DNA from: Candidatus Endolissoclinum faulkneri L2
GTDB taxonomy: Bacteria; Pseudomonadota; Alphaproteobacteria; Thalassobaculales; Thalassobaculaceae
Length of the DNA: 64,000 bases
Direction: 5' to 3'
NCBI RefSeq assembly: GCF_000319385.1
Contig: NC_019566.1
Coordinates: forward strand, 413,015 to 477,014
Shown: positions 34,288 to 44,791 of the stretch, piece by piece
Position numbering within the stretch: position 1 is the first letter of the stretch
How the letters are laid out: the number at the start of each line of letters is the position of its first letter
Made by a program: the position numbers and the translations under genes
The notes under the pieces: model-generated
Database searches by the model: none
Told to the model about the DNA's origin: nothing
The model's input: only the letters and a program-made list of their open reading frames with translations

Positions 34288-34344
34288 ATGAGAAGTCATT
34301 TGTGGACTTATTTAAGACTAAGCCTGTATAGGCGAATTAATTAA
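34288..34344 (+). pseudogene. Possible broken small membrane-protein gene
   Basis: AGGAG (34276-34280) stands 7 bases before ATG at 34288, an excellent ribosome binding site in a gene desert. The frame gives only 18 residues (MRSHLWTYLRLSLYRRIN). One base shift just before its stop opens a further frame to about 34442 containing a membrane-like segment (LLTVAFIFGSVLAIVQSRK). Together they would make a 50-55 residue single-span protein. I do not recognise a family; chance or a leader peptide are alternatives. Confidence 0.25.
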
Positions 34345-35074
34345 GAATGTTGATTGTGTTAATTTACTAACAGTAGCTTTCATTTTCGGCAGTGTATTAG
34401 CAATTGTACAATCGAGGAAAATAATAATCTTCAAAAGAAGATAATGATTTGTAGTGGATGATTTTTAAGGATTTTTAAATTAATACCTAAAACACATTTT
34501 TGGTCTATTAACTAAGAGGCATTGTGAAGATAACTCGAGACTTATTTTGTATTGCAATTGTTGTTCATCCTCCATCCGTTGGATTGCTTACACAAAAGTG
34601 GTCATATATTATAAAATCCCCTTTTTCTTCAACTTTTGTAAGTTTTGAGATTTAGCTCATATGGAGTGCTATTTGATCTGCAAATAGATTAAAAGCTAAA
34701 TTTATTATGTTATAGTTATTCGCTGTTTAATATTTTTTATTTACTAATAAATTATGTAAGCATAAGTACTTGAATTTCTTTTTACGAAAAAGATATGCAA
34801 TTGCATTAGTGAGATAAATATTCACTTCGAAGCAATTTTTCATATTTTAATTAATTTAAATTGGTTATCGGTATTGTTTTGGTGTATTAGCCATATACGA
34901 TTTTATCTTTTTGAGATGATTGCGAAATCAGAAATTATTAAACTTAAAATATTTTATCATGTTTTACGTATGCGATAAATAGATCATTTTTTTTTTGAAA
35001 ACGGTAAGTGTGATCAATATTGCCGCAAATAAATTCAACTAAAGCTCTTTGTTATCATTCTTACTTTTAAATAA

Positions 35075-35106
35075 AGTAACAAGTTTATAAGTATAAACTT
35101 GTTACT
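35075..35106. repeat. Perfect 15-bp inverted repeat, 2-base centre
   Basis: AGTAACAAGTTTATA (35075-35089) and TATAAACTTGTTACT (35092-35106) are perfect reverse complements separated by AG. It lies about 830 bp beyond the rpsU stop on the minus strand, in a region with no surviving gene. Confidence 0.75.
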
Positions 35107-35933
35107 AGTAAATTAGCTAGAGATATGATAGCACTAATTATAAATTATGCCATAATATTCACAAAAAAAATTAATAAATTTACATTGTAATAATGCGTAA
35201 ATTTATTGCCCTCAAAATTATAATTATCTAGAGTATTAATCGATTGTACTGGGTAAATTAGAGTAAAATTTTATCTCTTGGTTAATCGAGTAAATTTATT
35301 ATACTTGCCTTAAAGTATTATTTACAAAATTTTGTGTTTTTAATTGTTTACTTAACCCTCATAGATTAATAATTCATCTGCAAATGTTTGAGACAAAATC
35401 AAAAAAAACTTTATTTAATCAAATATGCTGCGATCGTTTTTTTTTTTTGCAATAATTTAAATTTACAAGTAAGATTAACCTATTATGCTTAATAAGCATT
35501 GATACGCACAAAAGATAAATTAATCATTCTAGTGACGCGGAAGTTTTTCTTTGTTTGTTGTGTTAGATAATACAAATGATAGTCAACATAGACTTCATGT
35601 AAAAATGAATATTAAAAGATAGATCATATATTTTACTGTCATTCTTGACGATTATAAACTCAGTTAATTAATAATGACAATTATTATAACTTTAATAATG
35701 GGTTTGCTTTAAAAGAGAAATCATCTCTCGCAATTGGGATCGAGTTTGTAAATATAACGGAAGTAAGGCGTATACAATAAAAAATTTTAGACCTGTTCTA
35801 TAACAGCTAACCTATCCTTATAATATCAAGCTACCTTAACTTGACAACAAATACAATAAAATTTAATTAACTTATCTGAGGATCAAAAAACACTTGCTTA
35901 AGAAAATATAGTTAATTACCAGATATTGGCCAA

Positions 35934-36131
35934 TTAATAGCTTTCACGTTCCATGCGCTTACGCTTCCGATAACGACGGATTGCCTCTGCTCGCTCACGT
36001 GCCTTTTTCTCAGAAGGCTTTTCGTAACTGCGACGCAGTTTTAGATCTCGGAATATACCTTCGCGCTGCATTTTCTTCTTCAGTGCACGCAAGGCTTGAT
36101 CGACATTATTATCACGAACGGATACTTGCAC
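35934..36131 (-). CDS. rpsU: 30S ribosomal protein S21
   Basis: Small-subunit protein needed for initiation on leadered mRNAs. The 65 residues ([20 protein letters not shown]...[30 protein letters not shown]) match the family fully. The start is GTG at 36129-36131; no ATG fits, since the frame upstream reaches TAG without one. An AAGGA lies 16 bases upstream, and a 6-bp hairpin (36132-36146) fills the space between them, directly against the start codon. Divergent from the COQ9-family gene, an arrangement so regular that this family was once named for it. Confidence 0.95.
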   Translation of the reverse strand: MQVSVRDNNVDQALRALKKKMQREGIFRDLKLRRSYEKPSEKKARERAEAIRRYRKRKRMERESY

Positions 36132-36146
36132 AGGTTTTGCAAACCT
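36132..36146 (-). promoter_or_regulatory. Hairpin between ribosome binding site and GTG start of rpsU
   Basis: AGGTTT and AAACCT pair around a three-base loop, directly before the GTG and directly after the AAGGA at 36148-36152. Its AGG arm could also pair with the anti-Shine-Dalgarno. The stem could hide the weaker site or bring the stronger one close to the start. Confidence 0.45.
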
Positions 36147-37155
36147 TTCCTTTGGCTTATGAACAAATAAATACTAAAAATAATACCATGCAATAGATTA
36201 ATTAACTGATAATTATAAGCACATAAGCATTATGTGGGTAATTATATTACAAATTCATTCAGTTAGGCAGTGCTTTTTATATATAGTCTCATTATCAATA
36301 ACGAAATCCTATAGATTTGTAAAGATAATGCAATTAACGCTTTTTATAGATAACAGGTATAAGGTAATCAATCGTTCTAAATATAACACCGATTTCTCTA
36401 TAGATTGATACTTTTATCTGACTAGAAATTAACAGAATTAAATTCTGCGTACTAAATAATTACAAAATCTAAACGATTAATACCAGTGTTTTAGCTTTAG
36501 ATAAGTCATTTATAACTTTTACTAAAGTTATAAATTTAAAATACTTCTAGGCATTTAATCAGTCTGGAATTAGGTATTTAAAATTTGCGTCTCCATTCAT
36601 TTAGTTAGATTTATGGTATATAAACCCTTTGCTTTAAGCTAAGTTGGATATGCTTTCAAAGCAATAACTTAATCTGATTTTTTAACTTATATGATTTTTC
36701 CTAGTTATATATATTAGTGGAAACTATTAGTCTAGTAAATACGCATAATACTCAGTATAATATCGAAATATGTTACAAGCAGTAATTTTTATATGAGCAT
36801 AGATTAGCCTAATTGTCTTCACCTTTATTGCTTTTATTGTGGTTAATTTTTTTTAAAAATTTGATATTACCAAATGATCTTAAGACTGATTTCAATTTGA
36901 TGAAATCAGATATTTTTTATAGCAAACTAGGCATATAAACGTATTTGTAAATTTACATTGGCATTAATATTTCTTGCGCTATCCCCGCTCTTATCGTAAG
37001 AGTATATACTTATTGCGGATTTTTGATAGATGATACTTGTGCGTGAACAAAAAGTCTGCTGTTTTTATTAGATAAGAAAATTATTATTTCTGCATATATT
37101 ATGCGAGTTCATTTTGTATACTTCAGATTAATAATGACAAATAAGTCAATATGCT
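36132..37155. other. Intergenic, divergent rpsU / COQ9-family gene
   Basis: About 1 kb, very AT-rich. Apart from the rpsU start hairpin I see no supported promoter, hairpin or frame. The divergent pair is normally separated by only 100-200 bp, so this gap has grown or lost content. Confidence 0.45.
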
Positions 37156-37839
37156 ATGAATAGAAAAAAATTTTCATACTCTTCTGATACTGTAATGAAT
37201 TTATTACGCGCAAAAATACTAGAAGCAGCTCTGCCAAACATTTTGTCCGATGGATGGACACGTAAAAGTCTAGTCAAAGGTGCATGCTCCATTGGTTATG
37301 CTCCTACTGATGTAGATATTGCCTTTCCTTTAGGTGTGCGTGAAGCTGTAATGTGTTGGCTATCACTAACCGATGCATGCATGGAATCCGATGCACGAGA
37401 TTGTGATTTAGTAAAATTAAGAATTCGCGAAAAAGTTGTACTTAGCGTACGCCTTAGATTGGAAAAAGCACTGCCTTATAAAGATGTGGTACGTCGTACT
37501 TTATCGTTTATGTGCGTACCTGGCAATATGCATATAATGACAGCTAGCTTGTTTAATACCGTGGATAGCATTTGGTTAATTTGCGGTGATATGTCTAATG
37601 ACTACACCTATTACACTAGGCGTATTCTATTGTCAGCCGTGTTTAGTTCAACTCTAATTTATTGGTTGGACGACAATTCTGATAATCATGCAGATACATG
37701 GGCTTTTCTTAATCGTAGAATTGATGATGTGATGGGGGCGTCAAAAGTGATAAATAAATTAAAAGTATTTGGGGTTTCTTTACCTAACCCACGAAGATTT
37801 TCACGTGCTTGGTACGCTTGGTACAATACAATTTCGTAA
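37156..37839 (+). CDS. COQ9 family protein (ubiquinone biosynthesis)
   Basis: Lipid-binding helper of ubiquinone synthesis, related to TetR-fold proteins; known in mitochondria to assist COQ7. The 227-residue protein contains the family pattern ALPNILSDGWTRKSLVKGACSIGY, then a region with two aromatic helices (SIWLICGDMSNDYTYYTRRILLSAVFSSTLIYWLDD) that match the COQ9 C-terminal domain, and ends with the RRFSRAW tail. Cytoplasmic or membrane-associated. It is divergent from rpsU. Its preservation suggests the cell still makes ubiquinone and respires, consistent with acnA. Confidence 0.88.
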   Translation: MNRKKFSYSSDTVMNLLRAKILEAALPNILSDGWTRKSLVKGACSIGYAPTDVDIAFPLGVREAVMCWLSLTDACMESDARDCDLVKLRIREKVVLSVRLRLEKALPYKDVVRRTLSFMCVPGNMHIMTASLFNTVDSIWLICGDMSNDYTYYTRRILLSAVFSSTLIYWLDDNSDNHADTWAFLNRRIDDVMGASKVINKLKVFGVSLPNPRRFSRAWYAWYNTIS

Positions 37840-38889
37840 AAAATTATAAATAATCTAGCTTGTAAATTCATTATGTTGATTACACTACATAGTGTTTGAT
37901 TTACTTTATTGTTTTTTGATAAGTGTAGACAGCATAACTTTTGACGATATTAATTTATTGTAATGTATTAAAGTTTTTTATTTTACTTTAATCAATATTA
38001 GTAGGTGTATTACAAATGTTAAAAATTATGGTTTATCAGTGTCATAAGTGAAAAAAATAATTAAAATTATTCCCCTTGGGCTTTTCAAAAAAGAGATTAG
38101 CTGTTGGTTTTTAGCGTTATTTGTATTTTAACTAATTAAGAAATTATTTCTATATCATTTCTAAAAAATTAATTAAGATGATATATATCCATAATGTTAT
38201 AACTTTTGATTATGAATTTTTGTGTCGTAAACTAGATTGGTAATACACTATTTGTTAAAGAATTAGCTGATTATAAAAATACCATATCGATGCTGTGATT
38301 ATCTGTGATGTATAATAGATTTAGAAAAAACAAATTTTAATTTTGATTTTTGTCAAAAAAAATAAATGAAAATAGGTTTTTTGCGTACTATTTACGCACT
38401 TTAAAAAGATTATTGTATGCTTATTACAAAGAATGTAATTATTAAATTAATTAGATGAATGATAGATATTTAAAGTATTATGTTGTTCGTCTTAAATTTT
38501 CCTTGTTTATAAACATTTCAATTAAAATGAATGATTATGTACTAAATCTCCTAGAGTAGTAAATTTCATAAAGAAGCTTGTGAAAAGAATATCTTACTAT
38601 ATAATTAAATTTTTACTCTAAAAATTAAAAGAAAAATATTCTACATTGCAGGATTATACGGCTGTTTTTGGGGTAATTGTGGTATTTATTTTTTTTTGCA
38701 TGCTTTGAATGATATCAGTTTACTGCAGCAGTTAATTAATTCAGCAGCCTTTATTCGGTAGAGATGATAGATTGTTGTGATAGGGATTTTTAAGTTGTAG
38801 CTCGTTTATGCAAGCGCCTTTGATAAGGTTATTAAGTAAAATTTTGCCGCCTGAATCGCACTATAAGATTATTTCATGCTGTAAATAGG
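37840..38889. other. Intergenic, COQ9-family gene to the 45-codon gene
   Basis: About 1 kb AT-rich DNA between genes pointing at each other. No gene, hairpin or repeat of note was found. Confidence 0.45.
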
Positions 38890-39027
38890 CTAGCGTGGGA
38901 ATTGATTGTCTGGTATAATCTTCCTAACTGGGGCTGTTGTTAGAGGTATTTCCCACTTCAGCAAGAAGATAGTGCCAACGAAAATGCTTAAAATTATCAA
39001 AAATAGCAAAAATGTAGCAAAACGCAT
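38890..39027 (-). CDS. Small single-span membrane protein, 45 residues
   Basis: A short gene easily missed. From ATG at 39025-39027 to TAG at 38890-38892 it encodes MRFATFLLFLIILSIFVGTI..., one N-terminal membrane span (about 3-23), then KWEIPLTTAPVRK and IIPDNQFPR at the end. The pattern W(D/E)IP.PT.PV.K.IPD.(R/Q)FP(R) recalls a conserved small protein of Rhodospirillales and relatives whose function is unknown to me. The coding stretch is clearly less AT-rich than the DNA on either side, supporting selection. The ribosome binding site is weak. It stands alone in a desert. Assignment as a real gene is likely; the function is not known. Confidence 0.7.
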   Translation of the reverse strand: MRFATFLLFLIILSIFVGTIFLLKWEIPLTTAPVRKIIPDNQFPR

Positions 39028-40095
39028 ATCTAAATACCAAATTGTTGTATAAGCAATACTATGCTATATAGTGAAATTATCTTAAACAGATCTATGTTTC
39101 TTCAAACGAAATCATCCATTGCTATGCTTGATTTAGAATTTAAGTCTAGCATAGCAAAAAAAGATGCCTCTCATTAAGTAGTGCATTTCAATAAAATTAG
39201 CTAAATTCCTAAGGCAGATATGCTGAAAATTTTATGCTATGTATCAAATATCGCCTTCTTAAAACAGGCAGTTATTATTAACTTGCATTATTATTAAGCA
39301 AATTTTTAGCAACGTATGCTCTATGCAATAAGAGCTGATAGATTTTTTAAATGTACAATCGATAGGTTGTTTATCACAGGAATGTAAGTATTTTATTAGC
39401 CTGTTAGATTTAGAATTTTAATATTGATGTTACTCCTCAGGAGGCTAGCTAAAAGAAGCTTGTTATTGATAATGCGATTTGATAAGGAGCGATCCATTGT
39501 TTTACATCGAGAGTAATAAATGCTTGTTTGTTAACTATATAATAATTATATTCGGTAGGATTTGTTTGTTTTAGATTAAAGATATATACCCTATGATCTA
39601 GTTTGTTAGTAAAATAGATTTTAGATTACTCATTAAAAGCTCATTAAAAATTTCAACAGAAGGTAATGAATTAGCTGTCGATGTCCGAGATATAATGTAT
39701 TTTTTTTTACTTACAATCAGCATACATTAGCTGAAAGCATTTAAAAACCATGACAATTACGATTATTTGCCTTTATAGCAGCATTGAGATGATTACAAAA
39801 TAATTATTTTGCTCAGATATCTTGTTTTTTTATTAATACCACAGATTAGTAATCGTATTAAGCAGCTCAAATTGAGTTTATTCGTACGTTGGATAACAGA
39901 ATAATCTTAACCACATATATTAAGATCAAATTGCTCATATGCTATTGCTGATATTATAAGTTAAAGTAATTGTTTAGAGGAGGAAGCAAAAGAATACTCT
40001 AGCAATTTATACTGCTTAAGTTGTGTAGTAAAGGTTGACCGATTAATCAGTATATTGGAAATATAGCGTAATCTAGTATCTTGAATAATGCTTTA
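39028..40095. other. Intergenic, small membrane gene to CNNM/CBS gene
   Basis: About 1.05 kb. Two good Shine-Dalgarno-like blocks (AGGAGG near 39438 and GAGGAGG near 39977) are not followed by a usable start codon and look like remains of lost genes. No hairpin of length noted. Confidence 0.4.
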
Positions 40096-41427
40096 ATGCG
40101 CTCCAAGACTTATCCAATGAATTTATGTTCAATCATTGATGAAGAGATAGACATTCCTATCACTATCTTTGCAATAGCTTTTTTAATATTGTTGTCCGGA
40201 TTTTTTTCTGGATCAGAAACAGCTCTTACTACTGCGAGCAAGGCAAGGCTAAGTCAGCTCGCTCGCAAAGGCAGCAGCCGAGCTGCAATAGTAATTGATC
40301 TTAAGGACAAGAGCGATAGGCTCATTGGTGCTATACTAATTGGAAATAGCATAACTAATATTTTGGCATCTGCACTAGCAACTAGTACTATGGTAGCCCT
40401 TGTCGGAGAAAGCGGCGTTGTCATCTCTACTGTTGCTATGACGGTTTTTGCAGTTATTTTTTCCGAAATGTTGCCAAAGACCTACGCCATAAATAATCCA
40501 GATAAGATGGCGCTTTTTGTTGGACCTTTAGTAAGCTCATTAGTTTTCGTTCTTACTCCCTTTACCTGGGCAACTAGAGTAATTGTAGAAGGTGTGCTAA
40601 AGTTATTCGGGATTTCATCATTTTCTAGTAGATTAGCTCATGACGAGCGAGAGGAGGAACTACGCGGATTAATCGAGATGCATAATGATGGAGGCGAAGA
40701 GTTTGATCACGAGCGAGCTATGTTGCGAAGCGTTCTCGATCTAGCTGATGTTGAGGTTGAAGAAATTATGACTCACCGCAGTGCGGTATGTATGATTGAT
40801 GCAGAATCTCCTATCGATAAACTGTTTGCTCAAGTGCTAAAAAGTTCTTTTACTCGATTGCCCTTGTATCGCGCAGATCAGAATAGTATTGTAGGTGTGC
40901 TACATGTAAATGAATTACTAAGGCGGGCAAGCTGTAATACCAAAGATATGATAGCAGAAGACTTCGACGTGATGACAATTGCTGCTAATCCTTGGATTAT
41001 CCTAAATAGCACTACCCTTCTTGATCAGCTTCAAGCATTTCGCGCAAGACGTGAGCATTTTGCTGTGGTAGTAGATAAGTATGGTAGCTTTATGGGTGTA
41101 GTTACTCTAGAGGATATTTTGGAGGAAATTGTTGGCGATATTCTTGATGAAAAAGATACGGATGTTCGTGGTGTTTGTCCACAACCTGATGGTTCATATC
41201 TTGTACAAGGATCGATGACGATTCGTGATTTGAATAGAGAGCTTGACTGGGACCTGCCGTACGGAGAAGCATCCACTGTTGCTGGGATCGTTTTATATGA
41301 ATCTCGGAAAATTCCAGAAGTTGGCCAGGAATTTTCTTTTCATGGTTTTCACTTCTTGGTTTTACGGCGTCATCGTAATCAAATGACACTTTTACGTATG
41401 ACACCGATCACCTCTAGGTTAAATTAA
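40096..41427 (+). CDS. CNNM/CBS/CorC-HlyC domain membrane protein
   Basis: Membrane protein of the CorC/HlyC (CNNM) family, linked to magnesium or cobalt handling. Order: DUF21/CNNM domain with about four hydrophobic segments and the GSETALTTASKARL motif (about residues 40-60), a pair of CBS domains (EIMTHRSAVCMID ... EHFAVVVDKYGSFMGVVTLEDILEEIVGDI), and the C-terminal CorC_HlyC domain (DGSYLVQGSMTIRDLNRELDW). The start is uncertain: TTG 40081, ATG 40096 and ATG 40117 are all in frame without a strong ribosome binding site; 40117 would suit the family N-terminus best. Stands alone here. Confidence 0.9.
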   Translation: MRSKTYPMNLCSIIDEEIDIPITIFAIAFLILLSGFFSGSETALTTASKARLSQLARKGSSRAAIVIDLKDKSDRLIGAILIGNSITNILASALATSTMVALVGESGVVISTVAMTVFAVIFSEMLPKTYAINNPDKMALFVGPLVSSLVFVLTPFTWATRVIVEGVLKLFGISSFSSRLAHDEREEELRGLIEMHNDGGEEFDHERAMLRSVLDLADVEVEEIMTHRSAVCMIDAESPIDKLFAQVLKSSFTRLPLYRADQNSIVGVLHVNELLRRASCNTKDMIAEDFDVMTIAANPWIILNSTTLLDQLQAFRARREHFAVVVDKYGSFMGVVTLEDILEEIVGDILDEKDTDVRGVCPQPDGSYLVQGSMTIRDLNRELDWDLPYGEASTVAGIVLYESRKIPEVGQEFSFHGFHFLVLRRHRNQMTLLRMTPITSRLN

Positions 41428-43170
41428 TTTTTTGATATCCGAATTATCGATTTAATTTGTTACGAGGCGGTTAATCTCTTATTATGTAATAATTAATATT
41501 TGTAATTAAGTGTAACCAACGATTAAATTATAAGTGTCATCTACAAAATTTACTACTATATAAATTATAGCATACAATAATAATTAATTATTTTTACTGA
41601 CTGTTGCTTTAGTTTTGTTAATCTTTATTAACTAGTGCCATATTAAGACATAATAAATTACTAGTTAACATTTAAAAGCGTTTGGCTTTCGTTTAAAGTG
41701 TTTGTAGTTGGTTTAGCCCATAAGAGATTTTTAATTTATTGTTTTATGACTCATACAGCTAAAAGTTTTTTTTAAGGTAGATTGCAGTATTTCCATATTG
41801 GTTTGCATGTGCTTAACTTGATGAGGTCGCAATAATAGGCATTAGCTTTATCACCTTTTTCTTTATTGATTCACTTATTTTTGTATAGTAACAATGTTCC
41901 TAAGTTGATTGACTTTTATAACGTTTTAATATTCAACATCTAATAATTTAGTATTAGGATTAATCATAAACTCTTATTTCTATCGATTAGAAAATGTTTA
42001 GCCGATTGTCGAATTTTACTACCACTAATTAGTGGTAGTTTTGGTTGTTAATGATGATAATGGATGTTTGATTGCTATACGTATTTGCTCAGTATCAAGT
42101 ATTATGGAGAACGTTTATGAGATAAAAATTATAATTAGCTGCTAGCTTTCAAATTTAGATTATTGAGGATTAGTAGCTTAATAAATTGATAATTGTGTCC
42201 TTGGTTATATTTTTTGCTTTTATTTTAAAATGTGATTAAGTTGATTTTTAAAATATATATTTTCCATTGCTCAAAATACATGTCTATGTTTAGCGTTAGT
42301 GATTGGTTATTGTATAATAAAATTATTTGCGCTTAGTCTTGGTATGGATAATTTAGTATTTTTTCTTAAAAAAAATAATTATTAAAATCAATATCTTGCT
42401 TTTGGTTATGCTGTTAATTATTACAGTAATAATTTGATATTAAATATTAATCAGTGCATCTTGTAGTGCGTTAATGTTCTCCTTTAGCGTAATTTTTTTT
42501 TAAAACATCATATTGTATCTGATTAACTATGAATGTCATAATGTCACTTATTTTAGGATAGTAAATGTTACATGTCAGCGGTATTCATGCTTGTCGAATA
42601 TATAACTTGCCTGATCTTTGTTGCCAAATTACAAATATTAAATTGTTGCATTGTCGGAGGCGGTTAATTTTAGCGCAAGATTTTTTTACTTTCACTAAAA
42701 CTCAATGATTCCGAAATACTGTTTAAGAAGGTTAGTAAGGTTCGTTTTTTACTGCTCGATTTTGATATTATGTATATTCTCGTGTTTTTATCTAAAAAAT
42801 AATTAAGCGATAAATCACAAGTTGTTTTCTTTAAAATTTTCACATTATTCATTAATAAAGAAGTGATAATTATAAACCTATGCTACTATTAGATATTTTA
42901 AAGTTAAATATCGCTAACTTAATAAATTTTTTTTAAAGTGGAAATATTACGAAGCAGAAAGTCAGCAAATTTTTTTTATCCTCAGATTACGCAGAATGCG
43001 TAGCTTAATTTGAGATTAATTGAAATATTAATTTTTATTAGTGTATGCCATAAAATCAAACAAAGAAAAATATTCTTTTGAATAATAAACAATCATGCGT
43101 AAGCCATATTCTGCAATAATATTGACTGAATTTAAATTTAGCTATTTACATACACAATAATTATTTTTAG
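41428..43170. other. Intergenic, CNNM/CBS gene to fthC
   Basis: 1.74 kb with no gene. I looked for a 6S RNA, which in many proteobacteria precedes fthC, and did not find a convincing candidate. A minus-strand 60-codon frame at 42670-42852 is low in recognisable content. A 22-bp perfect palindrome with a T-run stands at 42018-42043. Confidence 0.45.
42018..42043 (+). terminator. Perfect palindrome with T-run, possible terminator
   Basis: ACTACCACTA and its exact complement TAGTGGTAGT form a 22-bp palindrome (42018-42039, centre AATT) followed by TTTTGGTTGTT. It would work as a short plus-strand terminator, but lies about 590 bp past the nearest plus-strand stop. Confidence 0.5.
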
Positions 43171-43785
43171 GTGCTTGTAGTGATCACAACCCATACATTC
43201 GTTAATCAAAACGATTTGATTATTGATAAAATCAATATGCGTAAGCGAATTTTCCGTCAACTGAAGAGGTTGTCAGATCAAGCAGTTGGCGCTGATCATA
43301 GGCTAGCTATCAATCTTTTTGGAGCACTCTCTCTATGCTCAGGAATGGTGGTATCTGGATATTGGCCAATGCGCAAGGAGATTAATGTGCTCCCGTGCCT
43401 AAGTGCACTATTGTCTTACGGCTGCCGTACCGCTTTGCCTGTTATACTTGAGGATAAACATGCATTGATCTTCCGTGCTTGGTCACCAGGCGATCAACTG
43501 GTTAAAGGTTTATATGGTACTTTTGAGCCAAGGCCTGATGCGGAGGTAGTTTATCCTACTTTGCTGTTGGTACCTCTAGTGGCCTTTGATCGATCTGGGA
43601 ATCGTCTTGGTTATGGCGGAGGCTATTATGATCGCACACTGGTGAGCCTGCATGAACGCCATGCTATCCGGGCTATTGGGGTAGGATATGCAGGCCAAGA
43701 GGTTAACTGTGTTCCTGTAGGTGCTCATGACGTTATGCTTAACGGTTTTTTAACCGAGAACGGTTTTATTAAAATTTTGGAGTAA
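43171..43785 (+). CDS. fthC: 5-formyltetrahydrofolate cyclo-ligase
   Basis: Converts 5-formyl-THF to 5,10-methenyl-THF using ATP, in folate one-carbon metabolism. The C-terminal signature GYGGGYYDRTL and the upstream LLLVPLVAFDRSGNRL are the family hallmark, and YWPMRKEINVLP lies in the N-terminal half. The protein is up to 204 residues. The start is unclear: GTG 43171, GTG 43180 or TTG 43216; the family N-terminus would favour a later start. ymdB begins 4 bp after its stop, so the two are co-transcribed and probably coupled. Confidence 0.92.
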   Translation: MLVVITTHTFVNQNDLIIDKINMRKRIFRQLKRLSDQAVGADHRLAINLFGALSLCSGMVVSGYWPMRKEINVLPCLSALLSYGCRTALPVILEDKHALIFRAWSPGDQLVKGLYGTFEPRPDAEVVYPTLLLVPLVAFDRSGNRLGYGGGYYDRTLVSLHERHAIRAIGVGYAGQEVNCVPVGAHDVMLNGFLTENGFIKILE

Positions 43786-43789
43786 GATA

Positions 43790-44608
43790 GTGCGTGTATT
43801 GTTTTTAGGTGATATTGTTGGAAGAGCCGGGCGCGAAGCGGTAATTCATCATTTGCCTAATTTAATAAAATTTCTCGAAATTGATTTCGTTGTAGTCAAT
43901 GGTGAAAATTCTGCGCATGGATTTGGAATTACTCGCAAAATTTGCACTGAGCTTTATGATGCTGGAGTTGACGTTATTACCACAGGCAATCACGTATGGG
44001 ATCAGCGTGAGATTATTAATTTTATTGCAGACGATGATCGATTAGTGCGCCCAATTAACTTTCCTCCCGGAACTCCTGGCAAAGGAGCAGTTATTATAGA
44101 AAGCTGCAATGGGCACAGGGTTTTGGTGATTAATGTTATGTGCAGGCTTTTTATGGATCCCCTTGATGATCCATTTATTGCTGTGGAAAAGGCGATTGAT
44201 AGCATTTCTCTAGGAGGAGAAGTAGATTTTATTTTGATTGATGTACATGGTGAAGCGACAAGTGAAAAAATGGCTCTTGGACATGCATTCGACGGACGAG
44301 TTTCTTTAGTAGTTGGTACTCACACACATGTACCAACAGCTGATTTAATGGTGTTGGCCAACGGAACAGGCTACCAGAGCGATGTCGGTATGTGCGGCGA
44401 TTATGATAGCGTGATAGGGATGAAAAAAGAATATCCAATTAAACGTTTTGTTACAAAACTTCCTACTCCACGATTGGAGGCTGCCGAAGGTGAAGCTACT
44501 ATTTGTGGTATTTTTGTTGTTACTAATGATCGTACTGGCTTGGCGATTAGAATTGAGCCGTTGCGTGTTGGCGGTTTGCTTACGGAGATAATGCCAGTGA
44601 GAGCATAA
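43790..44608 (+). CDS. ymdB: YmdB-family metallophosphoesterase
   Basis: Dinuclear metal phosphoesterase of the TIGR00282 family; in Bacillus it hydrolyses 2',3'-cyclic nucleotides and controls biofilm. The 272 residues show all the metal-ligand motifs: FLGDIVGRAG, VNGENSAHG, TTGNHVWDQ, IDVHGEATSEK and GTHTHVPTAD. The GTG at 43790 is the start. Overall size is normal. It lies between fthC and yebC, a gene order common in alphaproteobacteria. Confidence 0.92.
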   Translation: MRVLFLGDIVGRAGREAVIHHLPNLIKFLEIDFVVVNGENSAHGFGITRKICTELYDAGVDVITTGNHVWDQREIINFIADDDRLVRPINFPPGTPGKGAVIIESCNGHRVLVINVMCRLFMDPLDDPFIAVEKAIDSISLGGEVDFILIDVHGEATSEKMALGHAFDGRVSLVVGTHTHVPTADLMVLANGTGYQSDVGMCGDYDSVIGMKKEYPIKRFVTKLPTPRLEAAEGEATICGIFVVTNDRTGLAIRIEPLRVGGLLTEIMPVRA

Positions 44609-44791
44609 CGTTTATTGTATTTTACTGTTAATGTTAAAAAATAATTTTAACAATTACAGAAGAAGCGATAGATGTGTTGTACATATTATAATAATGAGTA
44701 ACATGATTGTAAAATCTTGCCTACTATCTTCTTACTATTTGATAATAATCGCCTAATTGTTGTAGACAGAGAGGCAACTGGAGAATCTAAA

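Larger units (their letters stand above)
32817..35933. other. Gene desert between acnA and rpsU
   Basis: 3.1 kb, the longest gap in the window, with no frame of gene length. Elements seen: an imperfect stem GGATTGCTTTT / AAAAGCAATAATCC (34030-34073), a ribosome-binding site followed by an 18-codon frame (34276-34344), and a perfect 15-bp hairpin at 35075-35106. In relatives a cytochrome c maturation cluster often abuts acnA; no clear remnant was identified. Confidence 0.5.

Noticed and set aside
39976-40010. GAGGAGG Shine-Dalgarno block upstream of the CNNM/CBS gene
   Set aside because: No start codon at usable distance and stops follow; it cannot serve the CNNM gene about 100 bp away.
42670-42852. 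60-codon minus-strand frame upstream of fthC
   Set aside because: Considered as a ZapA-like or other small conserved gene because of its place; the sequence shows no family feature.
42853-43170. 6S RNA gene before fthC
   Set aside because: Position is typical, but no long rod-like structure with a central bubble or recognisable closing stem could be found by eye.
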